Shown: positions 49,073-59,318 of the stretch, piece by piece | Numbering within the stretch: position 1 is the first letter of the stretch | Layout: every line of letters begins with the position of its first letter | DNA from: Saururus chinensis | Lineage: Eukaryota > Streptophyta > Magnoliopsida > Piperales > Saururaceae | Length of the DNA: 64,000 bases | Assembly: GCA_035235625.1 (NCBI GenBank) | Contig: CP141140.1 | Coordinates: 23,022,685 to 23,086,684 of the forward strand | Direction: 5' to 3' | Notes under the pieces: generated by a model | What the model saw: the letters and a program-made list of their open reading frames with translations, nothing else | Told to the model about the DNA's origin: nothing | The model's database searches: none | Translations under genes and position numbers: made by a program

Positions 49073-49674
49073 GGATTTTTTTTAAAGAGAATTCCTTTAG
49101 CGACGCATCCATATTCATCTTTATTTTTTTAAATATATTAAAATGAATTAGTGACGCTTTGAAAGTGCGGTTATTACATTTAAAGTTTTTTTAATGTTAT
49201 AATATTAGTGACGCTCTAAATTTTTTTTAAAAACCTTAATCCATTAGCGACACATAGAAAAGCGTCGCTAATAACTGTTTTTAGCAACATTTTGTATACG
49301 TCATTAATAAATTATTTTTATTTTTTTAAATGGTTATTCTATTAGTGACACATATAAAAGTGTCGCTAATAGTTATCATTAGCGATGCTTAAAAATAAGC
49401 ATCACTAAAAATTAATTATTTGCGATGCTTATTTATGCGTCGCTAATAATTATTTTTTAGCGACACTTATTTATGCGACACTTTTATATACATCGCTAAA
49501 ATGTCATATTAGTGAAGTTTTTTTTTATACGTCACAAATATATAATAGCGACAATACTTTTTTTGATGTTTATAGCGACATTTATTATACGTCTCTAATA
49601 GTCATTAGCGACATTTAGTGGACTATTAGTGACGTATTTATGCATCGCTAATAGTCCTTTTTGTTGTAGTGTAA

Positions 49675-50769
49675 GCAAAGTGTTGAAGGTAAGAGTATAT
49701 CTTGCGTATACTTAAATACATAATTCACTTAGATTAGCTGAGAATGAGTGAATTGAATGAAATTGAGAGTTTCAGACCAAATTAGGTAAATTGGGAATTT
49801 TACTATATAATCAATATTTTATTAGAAATTTTACTAGATCAATCGATCGATCGACACCCAAATTAGATTGGGTAAAATTTAACCGAGAGTTTATCAATAA
49901 ATTGATAAATTGATCGTTTAGATAGTCATATCCTAATTAGAACAATAAATGATCTATTGTTGTCCGTGTTACTTGCCTAGTTTAATCATTCTGGAAGAGA
50001 ATTCATTTCTAATTAAAGTCAAATCCTTAAACATGAAATTAAGGAGATGAAAACCTAAAAGTTCAGAGGAAGAAAGCATAGGTTTTTTTTTCATAGTTTT
50101 CTAAGAGGAGATCATCTTTAAACTTCATGTTTATGGTAATGATGATTACTTGACACATACAACTGAGAGAAAAACTTTACACACACCAAAACAAAGAAGA
50201 GTTGCGGTCATCTTCAAAAGAGAGTTGAAGACGATTAACACTAAAGTCAAAGAACAAAAGAGCTTGTTGTGGAAGCTAAAAGAAGACAAAGACAAAACAA
50301 GTAGAAACAAAAAGTTTCAAGGCTGAAGGAGAAGACTTGAAGGTTAACAATTAGAAAAGTTTTGATGGAGATCTAGACAAAAAGAGCTTTTGAGTTAGAG
50401 ACAATAATAAAAGTTGGTGGTTTGCTTGTATCTATATATTGTCTTACTATCTAGTCCATTGATTTTTGGTCAAGAATAGTTGCCATAATTTTCTTACCTT
50501 AGTTAGGATTTTTCACTTATAAAATTGTGTGTGTGTTCATGTATTTTGAATGTTTTATAATTTGATTGATGTGAGAATAATCATGAGTTATTATTTTTGT
50601 TGTCGAATTAAAATTCCTACATATAGAGGGTACCTTGAATTACTAGTTTTAAGAATAATTTAGTAATCCGCTATGACTATTTAAATGGATATTAAACTCT
50701 CAAGTAGTAGTTGAATATTTTAGTTTAAAAGTTGCTCTTAATTCATGTTATCATTCATGTTTTGCGTGC
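49675..50769. other. Non-coding DNA right of CACTA
   Basis: Continuation of the sequence interrupted at 45527. It is AT-rich, with no gene seen. Confidence 0.3.
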
Positions 50770-51241
50770 TAGTATGTGTCAATCTTGCTTAAGAGATGTA
50801 GAATTACTTTGGTTAATATATGCATTCTACACAAAAAAGACAGAATCAATTGAGCATGTTTTTTCAACTGTGCATATTCTAAATGGATTCTTGTTGATGG
50901 CCTAAGCGTTCTCAAATTGGATCTTCCATGTTTTAGATGGGGTAACTTTGTAGATGACATCTCTTTCATCAACAAGCGTCATTTACATACTGGCGTTGCT
51001 CTTAAGATATTTGTTAATACTGCTATATCCTTTATCTGGCGTAAATGCATATGGAACACTTTTGTGTTTGAAGGAATTGCATTCAATAAATATTAGGTGT
51101 TTCAAAATATTCAGTACATAGAATCTTCCTCTTATAGTATATGCTTTCTTGTTGGAAATTATAGTTCCCTCCTATTCCTTTTGTTTCCTTGATCTTTCAT
51201 CTCTGTGTTGTGAAACCCCACAATTTACCAATAAAAAAAAG
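50770..51241 (+). mobile_element. LINE 3' remnant
   Basis: One frame contains KKTESIEHVFSTVHI, like the zinc-binding region that follows reverse transcriptase in plant L1-type LINEs. Further on another stretch reads FIWRKCIWNTFVFEG, like the usual IWKARN motif near the end of ORF2. An A-rich tail (AATAAAAAAAAG) follows at about 51230-51241. Stops and frame changes show it is dead. The 5' part, including reverse transcriptase, is missing, as is common for truncated LINE insertions. Confidence 0.6.
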
Positions 51242-51592
51242 ATTTAGGTGCTATTAAAGAAGCTACCTAAAACTTTTTTGTTCCCAATGTATTAACTTAT
51301 TTTCTTTGTCATTTAAAAACTCTATTGATTAGTAAGATTCAAAAAGTTGGTGCTACTCATCAACGGTGTTTGGATGATGAAATAGACTTTTGGCATATAA
51401 AACTTAACATCACTAAACCATTTAAAAAAAAAGATCTCCGAGAACCCGCATATATATTTTATTCGTCTCATGACTTCGAAAATCCACCATTATGTCACTT
51501 TCATTTTGCCTTCTGGCTGATCACTGCAGCTAATTACTTTTGTATTGATCATTGTTTTGTTAATACTTTGTTATTGTTATCGTACTCTTATT

Positions 51593-51950
51593 TGCTTGTC
51601 GGGCATCATATGGACGACTAAGATTGTGCAATGGGAAATATTGGGCCGACCTTTGATTCTTTGCTTTATGATTTTCTCCATCACTTCAACTAACTAAATT
51701 TAGATAGAGACGGATAAGCTAAATAAATGCTCACAATATACATTGTTAGATATTGCCATCTTACTGTCATGTGCTTGTCGAAGCATCAAATGGCTGACTA
51801 AGTTTGCGCAATAAGAAATATATGGCCGACCTTTGATTCTTTGCTCGGTGATTGTCTCCTTGATCACATAAACTGCCTAGGATTAGATAAAGACATACGC
51901 TTAATTAACGCTCACTATCAATAATTTGGTGTCTAAAATTTGATAACTAA
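51593..51950. repeat. Diverged tandem duplication of about 179 bp
   Basis: Units starting at 51593 and 51772 share TGCTTGTCG, GCCGACCTTTGATTCTTTGC and GCTCAC. It lies just upstream of the dioxygenase gene. Confidence 0.7.
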
Positions 51951-52056
51951 TCCTATCATGTCTCCGTCATTATGTTAAATCAAATAAACAAGTAAGCGGT
52001 AGATAGTTTCAAACTTCGCATATTAATTACAAATGTTGGTTCAAAACATACTTCCC

Positions 52057-52063
52057 TATATAT
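52057..52063 (+). promoter_or_regulatory. TATA box of the dioxygenase gene
   Basis: TATATAT in the context CCCTATATATGGG lies 67 bases before the start codon, implying a short leader of about 35 bases. Confidence 0.55.
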
Positions 52064-52123
52064 GGGAGACAACTTTAGAAGGTTAATTACGCTACTGTAA
52101 GCACGTTAACAGCAGGTGTGAGG

Positions 52124-55100
52124 ATGGCAACCATGGTCGCAAGTCATGAACTCAATTTGGATGATGATCTAGCAAAAGAAGTGAAGGCATTCGCGGAAAC
52201 AAAAGGTGGAGTGAAAGCACTGGTGGATAGTGGCATAGAGAAAATTCCACGCATCTTCATCCACCCACCTAAGCATGAACATAAAAGCCATAGCAGGACG
52301 AACTCCATTTTCCAAATCCCTGTCATAGACCTTGGAGAAATGGAGAAACGCAGGATGGAGATAACCAAAGGAATTCGCAAGGCATGCGAGACTTGGGGCT
52401 TCTTTCAGGTGGTTAACCATGGGATTAAGGTTGAGGTTCTTGATGACATGATTGAACGAATTTTGAAGTTCTTTCAACAACCAAAGGAAGAAAAGATGGA
52501 GTTCTACACAAGCGATCCTGAAAAGAAAATTAAGTTTTTATCACCTGTAGAAACTTTTAAGAGGGGTGAGCTTACTTGGAGGGATTCACTCACTTGTCAC
52601 AAGAGAGATTTTGAACCCCAAGACGTCCCTTCTATTTTCAGGTACTTTTTTACAATAAATCCTTTTAATGTTCTGTATAACTGACCGAATACAATTTTAT
52701 AAAACAAAAAGTTTCATTACATAATTCTGATGGAACTATTATTGAAAAACGCGTGCTCTCCCCTATTGGATAACTAGACCATGCTCTTTCTAGAGCCGAC
52801 GTTGTTCATCTAATGCATCAGGTTGTGAAATTGTTTACAGGAATACCATGCCACAGCATGTGGAACACGTCAAAGCAGTGGCGAGCACTTTGATGGACCT
52901 TCTCACGGAGGGACTAGATCTACCTTCTGGGTACTTGAAGCAGAATTATCCCCTAGATGCTCCAGTGTGGACTGCCCATTATTATCCACCCTGTCCTCAG
53001 CCTGAACTTACAATGGGCACCACTGGCCATTGTGATCCAAATCTCCTTACAGTGCTCCTGCAAGACAATGCCGGAGGGCTCCAAGTTCTCCAAAAAGAAC
53101 AGTGGGTGGATGTCACCCCTGTCAAAGGTGCTCTAATTGTTAATATAGGGGATTTATTTCAGGTATGCTGTTTAACTTTCATTAATCTTCCCTTCACTTT
53201 ATCTACATGGGTCACACTTATCGTCTAATCGTCTAAGTGCAGGACAAAAGGTTATTGAAAAAACATAATTTACATAAATGTAACCGAACAAGTGATATAT
53301 ATCTTCATGGTAATTGACCCCCGGGGGTTTTCATGTGTAAAATAAAATTAGGAAAATAATCTCTCATAATTGCACAAAGATTTTTTTTCGTGCAAAGAAA
53401 AAAAAATACTATTTTCGCTAAATTAATCAACTATATTTTAGTTTTTTTCACATATATATCAATTTAATGTATGCAACAATGCTTACTTACATATGTACGA
53501 ATATACACACATATGTATTGTTTAGTTTTATTCTCTAATATACAAAAATACATACATATAAATATTAAAAATTCTAAAAAAAACAATATATATAAGTTAT
53601 TTTTATTGTTTACATATCATATAATTTTCATTACTTAAGTAGAGAGATATACTCTTTGTCCTATATGTACACGATGCTCGCACTAATGGGGCGAGCCAAG
53701 CATGGAGCCCATTGGGGATTTTACATCATCAATGTTAGCAACATGTTACGAGCAACATAAACATGCACTTTTAATATATATAGGATGGAGACATATGGGT
53801 AATAAGGCCTCTAATAATAATTATGATTAAGAGAGATGAGTTAGATAGTGGAGCTCACAATATTAGCTAGAGTTAAGAGGGATGACATATGAGAAGTGAG
53901 GCCCACAATAGTAGTTAGGGTTAACAGGGATAATATATGGGGTGTGAAGCTCACAATAGTAGCTTAGGTTAAGAGATGATATTTGAGTAGTACGCCCTAG
54001 AGTTACGGTTAAGAGCGATGAAATTTGCATATGTAAAAGTAAAGTTTTAAAAATGATCAAATAAACCACCGCTAAAAAGGACTAACCCGGGAGTAAATTT
54101 GTCACACTAAAAAGTTGTGAACGACTGATACATAATAATTTTTCCACACCAAAAGTCATGCCCGACTAACACCTGAAACTTTTTTTCCTATGTTTTATGT
54201 AATTATAGAAAAAATATCAATCTCTAATAACCCTTTTAGATCTCAAAGTTCAAAAACCTGAGCAGGACAACCTAAAAAGGTGGCAGGTTTAGTTGAACTC
54301 TTTTGAACTACCTGGACTAGCCTTTCTTGTACATCCTAAAAGAGTTTTTTCATTCTTCTAGGTATCTTCTATATTCGTTAATAAAATTATATTTTTTTAT
54401 TATTAGATATAAGAAACTCGCCGATATGGGCATCGATAGCATGAGCCCATGCCCTTAGGATAGTCAAATTTAAATCTAATGACCCATGTTACTTGAGGGG
54501 CATGAGTAACGTGGGCTATTAAATTTGGATCTGACAACCCTATAGGCTTGGGCTGCATGAGCTAATGCTCTTATAAACTTTTGGTTAAATATAAATAGTA
54601 GCTAGCTAAAATATATCAATATACATATGATCGATTAAATAAAGTATTATTTATAGAATACTAATGTTTAAAAGTATATTTTTGTATTTTATCATAGAGG
54701 TAAGATTTAAAGAAAATATTTTCTTAAATGGCTATGTACCAAAGTCAGATGACTATAGCATAATTAGCCTCTATAATAATATGTATTATATGATGAGGAG
54801 TCTTTCGCCCCTTACTTTATCTAGCCCACCCTATTAACGCAGTCAGTGGTATCCACCATCTATATATATTGGGTGGGCGAATATCTACTCGATTGTATAA
54901 AAGTAGTATAGGCTGAATAAAGAGTAAGGAGTGATTTAATAATCGAAAGTTTGAATGCTGCACGGGAGGCATGGGGCATCACGGCTAGTGCACACAGTTT
55001 CAATGCTGTATATCCTTTCTTAGAAACATAATAATTCGATGATGCATAGTGTATAAAAGTAGTATAGGTTGAATAAAGAGTAGGGAGTGATTTAATAATC

Positions 55101-55491
55101 GAAAGTTTGAATGCTGCACGGGAGGCATGGGGCATCACGGCTAGTGCACAGTTTCAATGCTGTATATCCTTTCTTAGAAACATAATAATTCGATGATGCA
55201 TAGTTTATTGCAAATGCTAGTACTTACGTTTTCCTCGTGCAGCTTCTGACTAATGACAAGCTCAAAAGTGTGAAGCACAGAGTGCTAGCAAGAAACGAAG
55301 AGCCAAGAGTATCACTTGCCTGCTTTTTCAGTACAGAGTCTAAAGCCAGAAAATCCTACGGCCCAATAAAAGAGTTGTTGACATCTGAGAATCCTGCCAA
55401 ATACAGGGAATCAACCCAGGAGGAAATGGTTGCAGCTTTTTACGCAGGGAGGCGTGGAGAAACGTCACCTCTGGTTAATCTTAAAATCTAA
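52124..55491 (+). CDS. 2-oxoglutarate/Fe(II) dioxygenase, ACC oxidase homolog type
   Basis: A soluble 2-oxoglutarate-dependent oxygenase of the group named 1-aminocyclopropane-1-carboxylate oxidase homologs; the substrate is not known. Exons are 52124-52641, 52841-53162 and 55243-55491, giving 362 residues, normal for the family. The N-terminus MATMVASHELNLDDD and GVKALVDSGIEKIPRIFIHPP are family signatures. The DIOX_N region has IPVIDLG and WGFFQVVNHGI. The iron triad is H236, D238 (GHCDPN) and H292 (KHRVL), and the 2-oxoglutarate-binding R302 and S304 form RVS. The start is the ATG at 52124, where family similarity begins. Intron 2 is 2.08 kb and holds repeats, including a tandem duplication ending 38 bases before the acceptor. 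All splice sites are GT-AG. It is not a true ethylene-forming ACC oxidase by its N-terminus. Confidence 0.92.
53652..53790. mobile_element. Stowaway-like MITE in dioxygenase intron 2
   Basis: It begins CTCTTTGTCCTATAT after TA and ends ATATAGGATGGAG. The ends match the Stowaway family here, but the 139-bp interior differs, so it is a separate subfamily. Confidence 0.6.
53826..54020. repeat. About three to four 62-bp units in dioxygenase intron 2
   Basis: Diverged tandem units built on CTCACAATA(G/T)TAG and GTTAAGAG(G)GATGA. Confidence 0.65.
54895..55204. repeat. Tandem duplication of 156 bp at the end of intron 2
   Basis: Units 54895-55050 and 55051-55204 are almost identical (a 2-bp length difference and a few substitutions). 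The second ends 38 bases before the exon 3 acceptor, so possible branch-point sequences may be duplicated. Confidence 0.9.
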
Positions 55492-57757
55492 AAGTTTAAC
55501 AAGAATAAAAACTAGTACTCCTTTTTCATAAAAAATTCATGCTACTGAATATGTAGCATTTCCGGTTGTGTACTTTTTATCGTATATTAATGCACTGTGT
55601 TTGTTTAATTCACCGTTATCATGACTTCCAATAAGTATGATATTTGATTAAAGGCAAAAAAAATAATTATTCACATGGCTAGTATTATTATTCACACGGT
55701 TATATATGCGGAATGTGATCACTTGAGTTACATTTTAACGGAAATGGAAACTGAAACATTGAAAGAGCAGTGCAAAAGTATATACTGCATACATTTGCCA
55801 ATTGAAACTCAGCCAAAATGTATTCTTTCATAATTAATAAATGCTAGCTTATAGAAATATTCAAAGCTGGAAATCTGTTTCTATCAACGTCTTTATTATC
55901 CTAAGTTTTTTTTTCAAATTGTTATCTGTAAATGAGCGTATAATATATTTATTAGCTTTGACATCATTTCAGCTCAACACTGTTGAGCCACACACTTTGT
56001 GCAGATAGTTTGATCTTGTTGAACCAAAAACGAAGAAAGAAAGAAAAATTCACCGGATGTATATTTTATTTTTGAAGAATGATTAAGTGACGTAAGGTTT
56101 TATTTGTTATGAGGCTACTTCATCGTTGAGAAACCACTGATTAGTGGAGTCAACTTTTGTGAACCCCACTAATCAATGGTTTCTCAATGACGAAGTACCT
56201 TCATGAGGTATGCAAGCTCATGTCAACGTAGCTCTTTCTTTTTCCATTGAAAAGATATATTTAATCAGGACCAGCAAATGTCATACAATAAGATCAAGCT
56301 CAAAAATGTAAAAGCCTTTTTATCCAAACTAAAGTCTCCTGTACATGACAAGCAAGAAGATGTACAACACCATTACCATCCCTCTTCACATAAAAAATAG
56401 TATGAATAACAGATAAAGTGTCTCTCCTTCAAATATCACATTTTGAAGGCCAATATTAGCCGCAAAATTGATAGCTCTGATTATTGTTAAACCTCAGCCG
56501 CAGCAAAAGCGATCTCTCCGACTCCTCTCCGTACTAGTACAAATCAGAAAATACAGCACCATCGACATTAAGTTTATATGTAATTTACTTAACACTCAAA
56601 TGGACAACCAAGTTTTGATACAGACTGCAAATAAAGGAATTTAATTGTCAATTAAATAATAATTGTAAGTGAAAGCTTATGATTACCCTAATCTTTCTGT
56701 CACTAACCAGAAACTTGACATTCATTTCCTGCTCACTGAAGTATGATTCATAACCTCATTCTTTATAACATGATGACAGTCTAAGATAAAAGACGTGTCG
56801 ATCGCCAATGAAGCTAATGGAAACTAGAAACTACTGTCGGTAAGTACTGATGAAGATCCAACAGTCAAAATCATTTGCAAAAAACAATTTTTGAGAAGAT
56901 AGAATTTAATAAAAACAGAGCATATACTGTCAGACTATGAAAAGAGTATACCAAACACAATAGATATAGGTCTATTACAAAGAGACCAAAAAAAAAGTAA
57001 GAACTTCAATATATTTTCGGCAAACCAAAGAAACAATTTTTTTTAGCACAATAGAAGGAATGAAAGCAGTATTAGGCCCGGAAACCGGGTAGGTGGAACT
57101 GGAACATGCCTACAACAGAAACACATAATATATGAAGCAGAACTTTCAAAACTGACCATCAATATAGTATTTTCTAAGTCCAATAAAGAGAATAAACAAA
57201 AGTATCAGTCAGGAGGACAAAAGCATATGGGATAATCTGCAGGTATTAGAAATAATTCAACTCGTCCTGCAAGAAGTAATGGAGGAGGACAAAAACATAG
57301 GCTTGGGAAGATTCGGACTCAGCCTTTAGTCGTATAATTCCTGATTATGTTCATTGACAGTTGATAATAGTGATAATCTGATTTACCTCTCCCACTTCAC
57401 CGGATTCATGTCTGATAATTTCATAAGCATCAGAGTCAAATTTCCTGTTAATTGATACTACGGGAAGCTGTCGTATGATTTATTTAAAGAAGTAAAGATA
57501 TGTTTTCTTTTCTTTTTTATCACTAGTAAGTACAATCCTAACCAGGAGAAAGTGAATGATATAAACTACAGAGACGAAATTATCTACAATCCTAACACTA
57601 AAATGAAGAGTTTGGCACTTTTGTAAGAATTCTATCGATGAAAAGCTCAAAGTTCAGCCGAGTTCCTGCCTTTGTGGCAGCTTAAACAGGTAGCTCAAAA
57701 TTCAAACCAATTATTCGGCATAAACTTGCTTCAATCATCATTACTACAAAAGCTGCC
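55492..57757. other. Gene-free stretch with a foldback element
   Basis: This includes the dioxygenase 3' UTR at its start. Apart from the hairpin at 56111-56202 no gene is supported. Minus-strand words such as a CAG acceptor before GACGAGTTGAATTATTTC (near 57270) could be exon-like, but I cannot build a gene from them. Confidence 0.35.
56111..56202. mobile_element. Foldback hairpin element, second copy
   Basis: Arms 56111-56150 and 56163-56202 match at about 36 of 40 positions, with a 12-base loop. It shares the GGCTACTTCATC outer motif with 16825-16918. Confidence 0.75.
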
Positions 57758-57957
57758 TTAGGTTTCTGTGCTGATTTTCTCATGAGACAAACTCTCTTCC
57801 CCAGTCATGATCAGATGCATCTGGTGGTCGCGGTGGGAAGGGCCATGATGGGTGATGGGTCCTGACTTCTGTGGCCTAGAAGGGATGTCCTGTGGTGGAG
57901 AAGGAGAGCACGGGGCTTGTTCATCATCCATGAACCAACGACTGAAACCTAGGAAGC
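57758..57957 (-). other. Possible orphan exon or gene fragment
   Basis: The minus strand reads open from the edge of the neighbouring repeat (57957) to a stop at 57758. It contains GFSRWFMDDEQAPCSPSPP and ends KISTET. Its composition is protein-like, with a CAG-GAC acceptor-like site inside, but no family was recognised and no upstream exon was found. It may be the 3' end of a truncated gene cut off by the repeat at 57958. Confidence 0.3.
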
Positions 57958-58425
57958 ATGGATACTTCAAAAAAGGTGTGGTATCCATATTGTACCCATA
58001 TTTGCGTCCAATATGGCTGCCTACGTGTTGTAGTTTGATATTACACACCAACTAGAAATTACTTCATCAAAATTTTTTTTAAATAAGGTAAATATTAAAC
58101 AAATATTATATAACGTAGAAGTATGTGCTTTCCATTAAAAAAATCCAAGTAAAAATGTTCCAAAATAGTATATTATTCTTTATGAGATAACTTTTTTTTT
58201 TTGTAAATATGAGTATTTATAATAGTATTTTAGATATTTAACTATATTTTTTACTATAATTAAACTTTTAACATAAGAATTAACTTAAAAATATACCTAA
58301 AATTAAATAAAAAATATTTTAATACACCTATATCTCCTTTTATCGAATCATGATTTTTTACAAATTATCTTATCACCGCACCCTTATTGTATTGTACCCA
58401 TATCTCATATCCATATCCACGCTTC
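57958..58425. repeat. Diverged direct repeat, copy upstream of PP2C
   Basis: Homologous to 63018-63608. Both contain ATACTTCAAAA, GGTAAATATTAAACAAATAT, AACTTAAAAATATACCTAA-like words and CTTATTGTAT, in the same order and orientation. The unit is probably an uncharacterised transposable element. Confidence 0.7.
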
Positions 58426-59318
58426 CCTCACCGCCCTAAATATACGCCAAAAGAAGTAAATCTGTTTAACGAGAAATCCAAGGCTTTCGCAGACAGCCCC
58501 AGCCAACAGCATTCATCAACTACTATGCCAAATTTGACTTTTGCTCCGCCTTCTCCTCCTACCTCTTATTCAAGACATCCACAACCACAAGCCCGGAGGC
58601 CCCACACTCCAATGACTCACTGAGTGGACAAAAGTATCCCCGTATGATCAACTATATATGTACTCGCAATCTTACTATTTCGAATACATCTTATATACAA
58701 CACGAAAGAGTGTTTTAGGATCCTCGTGATGCAGATTTAGAAACTAAACAGAGCTGATTTAGACTTGTAAATTTAGACTCAATTGAGCGGATCAAGTTTC
58801 AATTAATGCTTCAAGGGTATGGTCTACCCGCAGGATGGCTATAGATCAACAACAAAAACAAGAAGGTCATAGTAGTAACTTCATTGATGTAATCCTTTTA
58901 GTGGGTAGGTTTGATCACACGAGACTCTTGGTACAATGGCCTTGTATTTAAAACGTTGGAAACATCTCTCCCTACAATTTCTAGTTGTTATTGGCTTTCC
59001 GAACTGTCAAAAGTTCCAAACAAGGACCAACAACAGTTATGTCTTTTATCCGATAAACAAATCCGAAAGGCCATTTTGTCTCTCTTTGGGAAAAAAAAAT
59101 TGTGGATTAGCTCATGTTTGCGTACGTGGGCAGCAGATTTAAAGCCTTCTCTCGCGTCCAAAGAAATTTCTTCCTCTTCCTAGTCCTTTTGAACATTTTC
59201 ATGACATCTCCTTAGCCAGAAAAGTACTTGGCCTTCCTTTTGCCGGAATCTGGCTAGTTTGTTCCGCAGGTTGCCTATTGATGATTTGGTTTATTCTGGT
59301 CCAAAGAGGTTTAGATCC
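58426..59318. other. Upstream region of the PP2C gene
   Basis: Short open frames here show no family. TATATAT at 58653-58659 is the best TATA candidate but lies 660 bases before the start codon, so a 5' UTR intron or another start site is possible. Confidence 0.35.

Larger units (their letters stand above)
45528..49671. mobile_element. Non-autonomous CACTA (En/Spm) element
   Basis: This 4144-bp element begins CACTACAACAAAA and ends with the perfect 13-bp inverse TTTTGTTGTAGTG. It is flanked by the 3-bp target duplication TAA (45525-45527 and 49672-49674), as expected for CACTA elements. Subterminal regions (45550-46000 and 49100-49660) are packed with TTAGCGACGC motifs in both orientations, many forming hairpins such as TTAGCGACAC...GTGTCGCTAA. 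Further copies lie between the GA blocks and at 48060-48230. No transposase was recognised, so it would depend on a partner element for movement. Clean ends and duplication suggest a fairly young insertion. Confidence 0.92.

Noticed and set aside
48259-49146. Pro/Ser/Leu-rich open frames up to 252 codons on both strands
   Set aside because: They reflect C-rich low-complexity DNA. Several overlapping frames are open, with no domain or splice structure.
45550-49660. Repeated TTAGCGACGC motifs considered as a CRISPR-like array
   Set aside because: Repeats are degenerate, occur in both orientations and have no uniform spacers. The CACTA ends and TAA duplication explain them.
51325-51621. 98-codon open frame before the dioxygenase gene
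   Set aside because: It starts without a normal ATG context, has no recognised domain and runs into a tandem duplication.
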